Source: CAYTLQ01 sp964438715 (GTDB taxonomy: Bacteria; Bacteroidota; Ignavibacteria; Ignavibacteriales; Ignavibacteriaceae). From it: a DNA stretch of 54,993 nucleotides. The translations under genes were made by a program, and so were the position numbers. Below are positions 47,289 through 54,993 of this stretch, piece by piece. The stretch lies in the NCBI GenBank assembly GCA_964438715.1, contig CAYTLQ010000324.1, positions 1-54,993 on the forward strand, written 5' to 3'. The notes below the pieces were generated by a model. That model had not been told where the DNA came from and ran no database searches. It was given only the letters and a program-made list of their open reading frames with translations. The stretch's first letter is position 1. Every line of letters begins with the position of its first letter.

Positions 47289-48509
47289 TCATAACTTTAT
47301 GCCTTTTTCTATGTAGAATTTCTCAATAGTATTTTGTATGGAAATTATATCCTCATCATTATATTGACCATTTTCGAGATATTGTATCCAGCCAATTCCA
47401 TATTTTGAGATAACATTTTTAAGTTTATTGGGGCTAAAGTACACTTTGTCCTGTGGATTCTGTAATGCTGCAGCTTGAAGCCGAAGGTCATTTATCAATC
47501 CATCAAGTCTTTCTATTTCATTCAGCAAAGCAGTTTCGGAAGCTTTCAGTGATGCTAAGTGTCCCTCCTTCTCGGCAATCATTCTCTCGTATTTATGACG
47601 AATGTTGCGTTCATTAAAAAACAAGTTCAGTACAAAACCAAAAATCAAATAGACAAAAAATCCAAAAGCAATTACAAACCAGAAGTTGGGATCGACTAAA
47701 GCATCAAAAACTGTAAATACTTTCTTTTCCTGGAAGGAATTCAGGCGTTCTATATCGCTCATTTTCTTTGATATATGAAAAGCCAGAAGAGAATCAATCA
47801 CGAAAGTAAAGATTATTAATCCATAATATTTAATTTTCTCTTTTCCTTTATAATCCCGATATGTGTGAATAAGAAATCCAAGAGCCAGAAAAATCCAAGG
47901 ACCAACAAGAACAAATAACAAAGTTTCTAAGCTTATTTCTAATGCTGTTCCGTAAACATTCGGAAAAAATATAGAATTAAATCTTGTGATTGACTCTGGT
48001 CGTATTTCTCTGAAGAAAGCAGAATAAATAACAGAACTGTAAAAAATATGCAAGAAAAGTGCCAGAAATATGACTACAAATAAATATATCCAATATTTTA
48101 ACGGATCTTTTTCTTTCTCAATATACTGATCAGGGTTTTGCTTTAATTTACGGAGTTCCTCCTCCACTTCATGCTGTCTCGCCCGGTTTTCTTCAAGTTT
48201 TCCTGTTTTTATCAACTCTATCGCTTTTTGATGGACGCTAATTTCAGCCTCTATTTTCTTCAGGGCAGTTTCAGCCTCGTGTTTCTTGGCATTATTTAAT
48301 TCCTCGTTTTTCTCGGCTTGTATCATTAAGTTGGTAAAGAATTTCTGAAGACTGATGTAAAAGGCTTCTATCTTACCACCAACACTTGCGGCATCGCGAA
48401 ATCCCTGTTTTTGGTAATTATGTTTATAGATCATACTGTTTGTGTGCCCGTTATTTGAAATAAATTGATTCTCATTATTTTCGCTTTTGTTGATATTCTC
48501 GTCAAACAT
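47289..48509 (-). CDS. Membrane protein with coiled coils, unknown function
   Basis: The 406-residue protein has a polar start, an N-terminal coiled coil (~60-125, rich in Glu and Lys), four transmembrane helices (~140-165, 192-216, 228-247, 276-298) and a second coiled coil (~300-350). A small C-terminal globular piece ends the protein. A good AAGGA site precedes the ATG. The topology, helices between two cytoplasmic or periplasmic coiled coils, suggests a scaffold or sensor. I did not recognise the family. Confidence 0.75.
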   Translation of the reverse strand: MFDENINKSENNENQFISNNGHTNSMIYKHNYQKQGFRDAASVGGKIEAFYISLQKFFTNLMIQAEKNEELNNAKKHEAETALKKIEAEISVHQKAIELIKTGKLEENRARQHEVEEELRKLKQNPDQYIEKEKDPLKYWIYLFVVIFLALFLHIFYSSVIYSAFFREIRPESITRFNSIFFPNVYGTALEISLETLLFVLVGPWIFLALGFLIHTYRDYKGKEKIKYYGLIIFTFVIDSLLAFHISKKMSDIERLNSFQEKKVFTVFDALVDPNFWFVIAFGFFVYLIFGFVLNLFFNERNIRHKYERMIAEKEGHLASLKASETALLNEIERLDGLINDLRLQAAALQNPQDKVYFSPNKLKNVISKYGIGWIQYLENGQYNDEDIISIQNTIEKFYIEKGIKL

Positions 48510-48651
48510 AGTGTAAATCTTTCTTCCTTAATTAATGTTATTGAAATTAGTAACGAATACTAATAATTATATTTTTCGTCTGCTGATCCTTTAAATACAA
48601 AAGTTCTATACTTTTTGTCTTCTGACCGGGTTGGTCATTGTATTATCCCTT

Positions 48652-48909
48652 TCATACTTTTATATCACTATTGGCTTCGCTCAAAGCTTCAGCTTTAATT
48701 CTCTCCCCATCGTAACGGACTTTGTTAAAGTCCCAATCGTGGAGGCTGAATGAGGTTTCCCACCGCCAGAATCCAACCTTAATGATACAATGTCCTCCTG
48801 CCTTTGTAGCAAGTGTTATATTGATTGAAAGTACATCGAATAGTGCGAGTCGGTATTCTTTACTGTTTATCTCTTGTGATGCACGGCTGCTAATCATTAT
48901 TACATTCAT
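48652..48909 (-). CDS. Small hypothetical protein
   Basis: This 85-residue frame has a plausible purine-rich leader (AAAGAGAGAGTAACACG before ATG) and contains an AGGHCIIKVGFWRWETSFSL segment with normal composition. It lies upstream of, and on the same strand as, the membrane-protein gene, so it may be the first gene of that group. No family was recognised and chance coding cannot be excluded. Confidence 0.45.
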   Translation of the reverse strand: MNVIMISSRASQEINSKEYRLALFDVLSINITLATKAGGHCIIKVGFWRWETSFSLHDWDFNKVRYDGERIKAEALSEANSDIKV

Positions 48910-49473
48910 CGTGTTACTCTCTCTTTTGTTATTAAATTTTCCCCTCTCATAATGTAACAGAGATCCACAAACCCTGAATTTCCAAAAAATTGTAAAGAAT
49001 TTTTAGTTTTTTTTTTCTGCTCAACGGGATTTTAGCAGATTACTATTTTCACGATGCCACCAGATAAATCGATAGAGCGTTAGTATGAATAACGATCTTC
49101 AGGCAGAATGCCAAACCTGTATATGCTGATTAAAACTGAGTTTTCATCCGAATAACTTTTGTGTTATGATAAAAACACAGGATCAAACTGTTTGATTCTG
49201 TTATATTTTAGTTTAACTCAAGGAGTGAAATTTAGTGCGATAGAGTTCAACAGAAATAATTAGACACTCCCCCATTATTAAACTATCAGATGCAATAATC
49301 TGATTTTCGAAGCGCAAAATTAATATTAATGAAATAAATAAACAAGAAAATACTGATTTTTGACGCAAAAAGTTTCGCTATGAGAACCCCGCTCAGCTAA
49401 CTGTGGTTGTACTCCTGTAAGTTCACCAAATGAAAAAGTTATTATTCCCGAATAAGTAAACAGCAAGAAGTTG
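48910..49473. other. Gene-free stretch with tandem hairpins
   Basis: About 560 bases without a supported gene between the small hypothetical gene and the Lon-like operon. Its clearest elements are two adjacent hairpins near 49160-49197. Confidence 0.5.
49160..49197 (-). terminator. Tandem hairpins, possible terminator of the Lon-like operon
   Basis: On the minus strand GAATCAAAC-A-GTTTGAT (perfect 7-bp stem, 49182-49196) is followed by CCTGTGTTTTTATC, and TGTGTT then pairs with AACACA. The pair lies ~280 bp after the operon's last stop, so it could end that transcript. Confidence 0.4.
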
Positions 49474-50598
49474 TTACTTCAGAGTAGTTTTTGGCAAAAA
49501 ATATTCAAAAGACTCCCCAAGAGACCTGTTTGCTCCTCCCTGCGCTACTACAAAAACAAAGGCACGAGAGATGTTTTCATTCTTATCATCAGCATTGTAG
49601 CGACGAACAGCCATAAAATTACTTATATATTGTTCTTTTGCCAGAGAACCAAGCCTGGCATATAAGTATGCGGGACGCAAACCGTCCACAATCACGCCTT
49701 GTTTCGACGCCAATAAATCAAAAGCTCTTTGAAGATACTCACTCATTATTCTTTTGCTTTCGTCGTTCGTAAGATCTTCGGGGTGGCGAAAAAGGGCATA
49801 CGCGTGTTTCTTACCATCCCGTGCGGGTATATTCTTTAGTAATTCGACTGAAATTCGTCTTTTTCCCGGATTGTTCTTTCGCTTTAAGAAATCAATTATT
49901 TTTTTTCCGAATAATCTATCAAAAAAATTTGTGAGCGTTTTTACGGGAATAACTCTTTTCTGACCAAGATTGGTGCCTTCAGGAACAAAAAACTCCCACA
50001 GCTTCAGTCTTTCCGCCTTTATTATTTCCAATTTACTTTCAAGTGCGTCAACTTGAAAAATATTGGTATCGCCATCCCTAATTACGCCGGTAAATACCTT
50101 ATTAAAAGAGATTTTCTGACCGATAAGATAAGACATCGCAGCAGCCGCAACGGCAAGTAAATAGGATTTCCCATCCATCTTCTCAAGAAGAGGATTATTA
50201 TCAGGTAACCTAAAATTTACTGTAAGATTTTCTATGCCCCAGTCCAACACCATTATTTCGGGTTTAATATCTTTAAGTATATTATCAAGGTATTGTGCGG
50301 CTTGCTTCAAAATAAACCGGATATCAGAATCAACAGTACCTGGTGTGTTGGATTCCGTAACCACAACCTTACATAAAGAAGAAACATTCCTTTCCTTATG
50401 ATACACAGGGAAAAACGCTTCACCTGTTTGTAAATTTTGCTGTAGGGAGTAAAGAGTATGTACTCTTTCCAGTTCAGCCTCGAAATGTACTTTGTCTTCG
50501 AGATTATCTTTACTCTTTCGTATTAATTGTGAGTATATTTTTTTCGCCGTACGAAAATTGCAATGTTTTGTATGGAAAACCGCTAATTGCTCATCCAT
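49474..50598 (-). CDS. Lon-type (S16) protease domain fused to a Csx3-like domain (CalpL-like)
   Basis: The protein has 374 residues from the ATG at 50598. A start at 50655 would add 19 and overlap the previous gene by 73 bp. A helical N-terminus (~1-60) precedes a Lon peptidase domain without any AAA+ ATPase. Ser145 lies in DGKSYLLAVAAAAM (DGPSAG in Lon). Lys189 lies in VDALESKLEIIKAE (GGLKEK in Lon) 44 residues on; E. coli Lon has 43 between Ser679 and Lys722. TGVI and FFVPEGTN match the following strands. The last ~110 residues resemble Csx3: YALFRHPEDL strand, GVIVDGLRPAYLYARL (301-316, Csx3 GVVISGRGPIWL) and FMAV/FVFVV strands. Inference: signal-controlled protease similar to CalpL, but with Csx3-like instead of SAVED sensing. 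Confidence 0.72.
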   Translation of the reverse strand: MDEQLAVFHTKHCNFRTAKKIYSQLIRKSKDNLEDKVHFEAELERVHTLYSLQQNLQTGEAFFPVYHKERNVSSLCKVVVTESNTPGTVDSDIRFILKQAAQYLDNILKDIKPEIMVLDWGIENLTVNFRLPDNNPLLEKMDGKSYLLAVAAAAMSYLIGQKISFNKVFTGVIRDGDTNIFQVDALESKLEIIKAERLKLWEFFVPEGTNLGQKRVIPVKTLTNFFDRLFGKKIIDFLKRKNNPGKRRISVELLKNIPARDGKKHAYALFRHPEDLTNDESKRIMSEYLQRAFDLLASKQGVIVDGLRPAYLYARLGSLAKEQYISNFMAVRRYNADDKNENISRAFVFVVAQGGANRSLGESFEYFLPKTTLK

Positions 50599-51476
50599 TC
50601 CAACATTACCTCGTGTTCTCTTTTTATACCATCGACATTGTACGAAATTTTCCATAAACCGTGTTTAAGAAGCTCTCTGTTAAATCTGGTAAAAGCTCGT
50701 TTTTCCTTTCCGGGGGAAATTTCCTGCTCAGTTGAATAAACCTCAGTTTCTTCATTTTTTAATAAAATATTATCGATCGTTTTTACTTTATCGCTTATAA
50801 TAACAAAATACATAAACCCATCTATGACCGATAACCTAATGATGATATGAGGTTGGTTAATCAGAGTAATTGAATTTTTTCTCTGCTCTCGTTCTTTTGT
50901 CCAGAACATAGCGGATTCAGTTTTAACCTTATTATCAGATGCTGCGATTTTTACCGGCTGATATTCTACCCCATTTGTATTTCGTGGGAGAAGGAGAATT
51001 AACGGAGATCTTAAAGATTCCTCATCAAGTGAATATTTCTCCTGATCTTCAAGAAGCGCAACCGCGCGGAAACGAAGCGGTTCAAGCAGAGAATTAATAA
51101 TACCAATATCCTGCAATTGTTCGGGATAATAGCCAAAATCCGTATTCTTCTCAGATTCTATCACTTTCTTTGTAACTGAATCAGAAAGGGTACCTAAAAA
51201 GTACTTTAATGAAGAAACCGGAAGGGGTCCCGCTGTTGCCCGGATTGCGACCCTTTTTGCCGCAAATATTCCTTTTGAAGCAGTTTTTGTAATAAGTACA
51301 TCACGATCATCGGTAATTGAGGTATAAAGCGAAACTACCATAGTCCTCACTGCGCCAAGTGAAGCAAATGTGGCATCGGTAATAATGACATCAATATCGT
51401 GTTCAAACAACCTCCAAACCTGCCCTTTACGATATTGAGTTGGGGTGTGCGTTAAATTATATAAAATATTATTCAT
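50583..51476 (-). CDS. Possible CalpT-like (MazF-fold) regulator/protease substrate
   Basis: This 297-residue protein (~33 kDa) was not assigned to a family. The N-terminal ~100 residues read like a MazF/PemK-type barrel: YRKGQVWRLFEHDIDVIITD, TMVVSLYTSI, DRDVLI and VAIRATAGPLPVSSLKYFLG. The C-terminal ~100 residues are a separate beta-rich region (IIIRLSVIDGFMYFVII ... GLWKISYN). In the described Calp system CalpT is a ~33 kDa MazF homologue that holds the sigma factor until the protease cuts it. The size, fold pattern and position between sigma and protease genes fit this role, which remains inference. It overlaps both neighbours. Confidence 0.55.
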   Translation of the reverse strand: MNNILYNLTHTPTQYRKGQVWRLFEHDIDVIITDATFASLGAVRTMVVSLYTSITDDRDVLITKTASKGIFAAKRVAIRATAGPLPVSSLKYFLGTLSDSVTKKVIESEKNTDFGYYPEQLQDIGIINSLLEPLRFRAVALLEDQEKYSLDEESLRSPLILLLPRNTNGVEYQPVKIAASDNKVKTESAMFWTKEREQRKNSITLINQPHIIIRLSVIDGFMYFVIISDKVKTIDNILLKNEETEVYSTEQEISPGKEKRAFTRFNRELLKHGLWKISYNVDGIKREHEVMLEWMSN

Positions 51477-52530
51477 GATCGTTCACCGGAAAATGTTCGT
51501 GTATTCTGTATTCATCTGCGAGATACAAATAAAAATATTCGAGTGCATTACTGCTCTCCTCATTTACACCGGTAAGTACTTTCCCGATGAGCTGATTAAC
51601 TTTTTTAGAGTAATTTTCAGCAGAGCTTTTCTTAATATAGCGATGAGTGAGTTTCTCAATTTCCTCGAAGCCCAGGTTATAAACCCAATGTAAATACCAA
51701 GCTGTTGCAAATTTCGGCAATTTTTTACCTGTTTTGTCTAATTTGTTAAATCCATCTACCAATTCATGAAACAGAAATAAAACAGGTTCGGCAAGGGTTT
51801 TGTATTCTGTTTCACGAATTTTTTGAGTTCGGAGCAGATACGCCTCTTTCTCATCGGTGTCGTCAATTTCGTTAAAATCAACAACCGGATTATCAAGAGC
51901 ACCGTTAGCAATTTCTATCATCTCAATAATATCAGAGATGCGTACAGCTCTATTTTCCAAAATTTCGAAAATATTTTTTAAATAATTTTTTAATTTATTT
52001 TTTTTGTAGTCACCGGAAGTATCTCTAAACCTGTAGGAAGGAATTTCTGGCAGGGGAGAGGACTGAGAAAATTTCTTGTAAGCTGAATTGACATATAGAT
52101 AATCTTTGGAGAATTGACTCGGGATAATTTGAATCAGGTTTTCCTGTTGAAGCTCAGTACAAATTGACAATAAATGGCGTTTGAGAATCTTTTTCTCATT
52201 TGTTTGAAATTGACGCTCTAATAAATCTTTCACACTCACAATAATCTTTCTGAAATACCCAAATATTCTCTTTTTCGATTCTTCATCAACATTCACCACT
52301 GTTTCCCAAAAGTCATAATTTTTGTCAAACGATTTGTATAGAATTACGAAAAATTCACTTATAATCTGTTCTTTCAGGTTAGAGGATATTTGGGGAAAAT
52401 CTTTTGTGATATATCGTTTGATTTGATTAAAAAAGTTTTTTATTTCACCAGGCTTCGGTTGATCACCACGCTTGTGAGCAAGGTAGAATACCCTTAGTAA
52501 ACTCGAAATATTTTTGGATAAATCGCTCAT
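51469..52530 (-). CDS. Sigma-70-like factor with internal insertion (CalpS-like)
   Basis: The 353-residue protein has an N-terminal region like sigma region 2 (~30-108: FFNQIKRYITKDFPQI, LKEQIISEFFVILYKSF, then FGYFRKIIVSVKDLLERQ). A region-4-like helix-turn-helix lies at ~272-318 (AWYLHWVYNLGFEEIEKLTH, then SSAENYSKKVNQLIGKV). Between them is a ~165-residue helical insertion, much longer than the linker of usual ECF sigma factors. I infer a transcription factor of ECF/sigma type. It overlaps the small PemK-like gene by 4 bp (ATGA) and the 297-aa gene by 8 bp, so all are co-translated. Confidence 0.6.
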   Translation of the reverse strand: MSDLSKNISSLLRVFYLAHKRGDQPKPGEIKNFFNQIKRYITKDFPQISSNLKEQIISEFFVILYKSFDKNYDFWETVVNVDEESKKRIFGYFRKIIVSVKDLLERQFQTNEKKILKRHLLSICTELQQENLIQIIPSQFSKDYLYVNSAYKKFSQSSPLPEIPSYRFRDTSGDYKKNKLKNYLKNIFEILENRAVRISDIIEMIEIANGALDNPVVDFNEIDDTDEKEAYLLRTQKIRETEYKTLAEPVLFLFHELVDGFNKLDKTGKKLPKFATAWYLHWVYNLGFEEIEKLTHRYIKKSSAENYSKKVNQLIGKVLTGVNEESSNALEYFYLYLADEYRIHEHFPVNDHE

Positions 52531-52994
52531 AGTGAAGCCAATATTTTATTAAGAATTGCCTGTGCAGAGTCGGAAAGAACAAAAAATCGTTGGTTAAGAT
52601 TTTTCTGGACAGAAAACCACCTGTAGTAAATAAGAAAGTAGGTTGGTACTTTTACCTTTTCCTGAGGCGGCGCCGTCTTAAGACAAGGCGGATAATTTCC
52701 TCCAATAGGATGCGGTGTCGTTGTTCCCGGTGCAACATGTACAAGATCATAAGGTTTAAAGGTACGCGGAGTTTCTAAAACTACACATGGTCGTAAAGAA
52801 GACTTTATGTGAGAACTTTTTCTCTTGCTGTCAAATGGCACTGATTTATCTGCAATTCCCCAAACACTACCAAAATACAAGCCGTTTATTCGTTCCTCTT
52901 CTAAGGGATCGGTTTTTAATTTTCGGCGGGTAATACGAAGAGCTTTTCTTTTAACACCCGTTCTTTGAAGGAGTAGGGCAATCCGTTTTTCCAT
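52527..52994 (-). CDS. PemK/MazF-like small protein, first gene of the Calp-like operon
   Basis: The 155-residue protein has a basic N-terminus (~1-30, rich in Arg and Lys) and then a PemK/MazF-like pattern: YFGSVWGIADKSVPF, a lysine/serine loop, SSLRPCVVLETPRTF (K.RP.VVL in MazF) and LVHVAPGTTTPH, with a later YFLIYYRWFSV strand. Whether it has nuclease activity cannot be judged. No matching antitoxin is seen next to it. The basic tail could bind nucleic acid. The ATGA overlap ties it to the sigma-like gene. Confidence 0.55.
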   Translation of the reverse strand: MEKRIALLLQRTGVKRKALRITRRKLKTDPLEEERINGLYFGSVWGIADKSVPFDSKRKSSHIKSSLRPCVVLETPRTFKPYDLVHVAPGTTTPHPIGGNYPPCLKTAPPQEKVKVPTYFLIYYRWFSVQKNLNQRFFVLSDSAQAILNKILASL

Positions 52995-53058
52995 AATACT
53001 TCTATTGTGGCAAAATTATTCTTTAAGTTAAATTTTTTTTTATCTCCTCAAAACAGAT

Positions 53059-53411
53059 GGGTGTACGACAAAATGGTCGAAAATTAACTTATCTAATAGC
53101 AAATTGAAAACCCTCTGGATCGAAGATCCTCTGGATAATATTTTTACTACACAAACAAATAAACACCGACAGGGTGGAATTATCATTTTAGTCAGGGGAT
53201 CCGTTGGCTAATCCGTTAGCTAACGGACAATGCCACTATTATATCACCCTTTCAGGGTTCTATTTGGGTATTTAACGAATATTCTATAATAATTTCAACC
53301 TTTCGGGTTTAATGACACAGAAACATTTGTTCGTTCTAAAAAAATCAATCCTGAGATAAGACAAATTATATAACTGGCGTATGCCAAGCATCAAATACCA
53401 ATCCCGATGGT
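53059..53411. repeat. Dispersed intergenic repeat block 3, interrupted by the IS
   Basis: The block opens with GGGTGTACGACAAAATGG-TCG as block 2 does, and then carries GGATCCGTTGGCTAATCCG, TTAGCTAACGGAC and TCACCCTTTCAGGGTT. From ~53,320 it matches block 1 (3,882-3,975) almost base for base (AGAAACATTTGTTCGTTC ...) until AATCCCGATGG, where identity stops abruptly at the IS end. Confidence 0.85.
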
Positions 53412-54993
53412 GGCTGTCGCATAAGTATAATAAAAAAAGAAGAGAAAAAGTGATAGCACCCTAATAAATACAGGCGGATAAGCGAATTAAAAGCAGTATA
53501 TTTTGCATACACATTACAAAGATAAAGACAAACCATGCCTGTACTCGCCCGGAGAAAAGCAAAGATACCACTTCCATTTGAGAAACCGGATTTGAATCAA
53601 TTGATCGATGAAAATTCGTTGCCAATGAAGCTTCACAAACTTATAAACCAATTGAATTTCAAGGATTTTTATGAGAATCTATCTGCTACGGGTGCGCCGA
53701 ATTATCCGCCCGAAGATATGATGTCAATCCTGATGTTGGCATTTAGTGAGGGGATATTTAGCACACGAAAGATAGAGGAGCGATGCAAAAGGGATCTGTA
53801 CTATTTATTTATAACGGAACAGAGGAAACCGGATCATTCGACGATAGCGCGATTTATCCAGAAGCATAAAGAAAGTATATCAAAACTTGGAGTACAGATA
53901 GTACAATTGGCTCGGGAAAAAAAGATAGCAAGTTTTGCAACCATAAGCATAGATGGAAGCAAAATAGCTTCATTATCCAGTAAGCGGCACAGCAAAAGAT
54001 CGGGTGGATTAGAGGCGCACAGGAGATATCTGGAAAAACAGATCGCAAAAGTATTAAAAAAAGTAGAAGTGACCGATAAACAAGAAGCCAAAGAAATACA
54101 GAAGTTGGAAAAAGAAGAGAAATGGTTACAGAAACGATTGGAGAAAACAAAGCAAGCACAGGAAGAACTGGCAAGAAGACAAAATGAGATACAACAGAAA
54201 GAACTTCGGGAGAGCCACCAGATAAACATAGAAGAGCCGGAAGCGCGGATGATGCCTATAATAGCCACAAATGGATATAATATTCAGCTCTCGACAGATA
54301 CAGCAACGGGAATAATAGCCGCACAGTCAGTAACGATTGCCCGTTCAGATAATAATGAATTTAAGCCGCAACATAAGAAGACCGAAGAGATATTAGGAGA
54401 AGATAGAAACCGGACATATTTAGGAGATTCCGGTTATAATAGCGAAGAGACCCTGGGATATGTGAAAGAGAATAATATCGATGCATACATCAATGATTCA
54501 AAAGAGAAAGAAAAGCAACCCGGTATCGAGGAGTTGAAAGCACGGGGGAAAAGATTAACGATTTATGATTTTGTATTTGATAAAGAAAAGAACGAATACA
54601 TTTGTCCGAACCGGAAAAGATTACGGGAGACAGAGACGCTGGTATATGAATGCGAACAGTGCGATGGCTGCGAAGTAAAAAATTTATGCTGTAGGACTAA
54701 GGAAAAAAGACGGATAACAAAGACAAGTTATACTATAATGCGTGAGGCTATGAGCGAGCGTGTAAGATCGAACAAAGAAAAGATGAAAGAGCGAAAATCA
54801 GTAGAACGAGTTTTTGGACAGATGAAGTGGAATTTGGGATTTAGAAAATTCCACCGAAAAGGAATAGACGGGGCGACGGTAGAATTGAATATTTTAGCTA
54901 TGGCAATAAATATGTTGAAAATATTCAACATATTATTGTGTTTTTATGAAATACGAGGTAAGAAAAACCGCTTACTGGTAAGACTGAAAGTAA
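53412..54993 (+). mobile_element. IS1182-family insertion sequence, right end outside window
   Basis: The left end is placed at GGCTGTCGCATAAG (53412), because repeat identity stops there and such a start is typical of IS1182-like ends. The element contains a single long transposase frame. The right terminal repeat and target duplication lie beyond the window. Confidence 0.75.
53535..54993 (+). CDS. IS1182-family transposase, 3' end cut by window edge
   Basis: An uninterrupted frame of 486 codons from the ATG at 53535 reaches the window end without a stop. It has the DUF772-like N-terminal domain (MPVLARRKAKIPLPF, then YPPEDMMSILMLAF), a DDE core (Asp140 in SIDGSK, Asp298 in LGDSGYNSEE, Glu424 in VERVFGQMKWN), a coiled-coil insertion (~160-225) and a cysteine cluster (CPNRKR ... 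CEQCDGC ... LCC). This is the DDE_Tnp_1_6 layout of IS1182 transposases. No frameshift is seen, so the enzyme may be active. Confidence 0.92.
   Translation, partial: MPVLARRKAKIPLPFEKPDLNQLIDENSLPMKLHKLINQLNFKDFYENLSATGAPNYPPEDMMSILMLAFSEGIFSTRKIEERCKRDLYYLFITEQRKPDHSTIARFIQKHKESISKLGVQIVQLAREKKIASFATISIDGSKIASLSSKRHSKRSGGLEAHRRYLEKQIAKVLKKVEVTDKQEAKEIQKLEKEEKWLQKRLEKTKQAQEELARRQNEIQQKELRESHQINIEEPEARMMPIIATNGYNIQLSTDTATGIIAAQSVTIARSDNNEFKPQHKKTEEILGEDRNRTYLGDSGYNSEETLGYVKENNIDAYINDSKEKEKQPGIEELKARGKRLTIYDFVFDKEKNEYICPNRKRLRETETLVYECEQCDGCEVKNLCCRTKEKRRITKTSYTIMREAMSERVRSNKEKMKERKSVERVFGQMKWNLGFRKFHRKGIDGATVELNILAMAINMLKIFNILLCFYEIRGKKNRLLVRLKV

Noticed and set aside
49474..50598. First reading that the Lon catalytic lysine was replaced by glutamate
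   Set aside because: Counting from Ser679 in E. coli Lon shows that Lys722 is the second lysine of GGLKEK, which aligns with Lys189 here, so the dyad is kept.
53834..54268. 144-aa minus-strand frame
   Set aside because: Antisense shadow of the lysine/glutamate-rich coiled coil of the transposase; composition (Ser, Phe, Cys-rich) is typical of such shadows.

Overview
The window looks like chromosomal DNA of an Ignavibacteria-type bacterium (Bacteroidota/Chlorobiota side). The evidence is four secreted proteins ending in the NYPNPFNP-type Por/T9SS sorting domain, a GWxTD-domain protein, an AT-rich genome with weak Shine-Dalgarno sequences, and a CarboxypepD-reg outer-membrane receptor. No rRNA, tRNA or CRISPR array was found.

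Layout. 1-8.7 kb: a truncated outer-membrane-like gene, three T9SS cargo proteins and a VanX-type dipeptidase, all on the minus strand, with a first block of dispersed intergenic repeats at 3.6-4.35 kb. 8.9-17.0 kb: plus-strand housekeeping run (SRPBCC, CPBP protease, DUF2007, CdsA, RimO, GWxTD, PfkB-type kinase, Omp85/TamA-like). 17.4-27.2 kb: acetyl-CoA synthetase, an outer-membrane receptor, a multihaem cytochrome with a haem-motif porin-like partner, and an SGNH hydrolase with TPRs. 27.4-30.4 kb: a two-gene restriction-modification cassette and an FKBP lipoprotein. 30.5-31.2 kb: tandem copies of the dispersed repeat. 31.7-38.6 kb: SRPBCC, dnaA with a DnaA-box-rich putative oriC, a homocysteine methyltransferase/MTHFR fusion, DUF2062 and an ABC-2 transporter. 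38.6-40.5 kb: a three-gene HipBST-type toxin-antitoxin module with three phased operators, flanked by a 25-bp direct repeat copied from the 3' end of the ABC permease gene. 40.6-46 kb: T9SS M28 peptidase, DEAD-box helicase, cytidylate-kinase-like protein. 46.2-53 kb: accessory minus-strand region. 53.0-55 kb: a third repeat block interrupted by an IS1182-type insertion sequence that runs off the window.

The most interesting locus is the overlapping four-gene operon at 49,474-52,994. In transcription order it encodes a small PemK/MazF-like protein, a sigma-70-like protein with a large insert, a 297-aa protein with a possible MazF-like N-terminus, and a stand-alone Lon-type (S16) protease domain with its Ser-Lys dyad intact, fused to a C-terminal domain resembling Csx3 (a cyclic-oligoadenylate-related fold). 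This gene content parallels the CRISPR-associated CalpL-CalpT-CalpS system (a SAVED-Lon protease cleaves a MazF-like protein and frees an ECF sigma factor). Here the sensor would be Csx3-like rather than SAVED, and no CRISPR or nucleotide-cyclase gene lies nearby. The assignment rests on motif reading and needs profile and structure checks.

The HipBST module, the restriction-modification pair, the possible Calp-like operon, the vWA lipoprotein/membrane-protein pair and the IS element form the accessory content. The rest is ordinary core metabolism, envelope and secretion functions.
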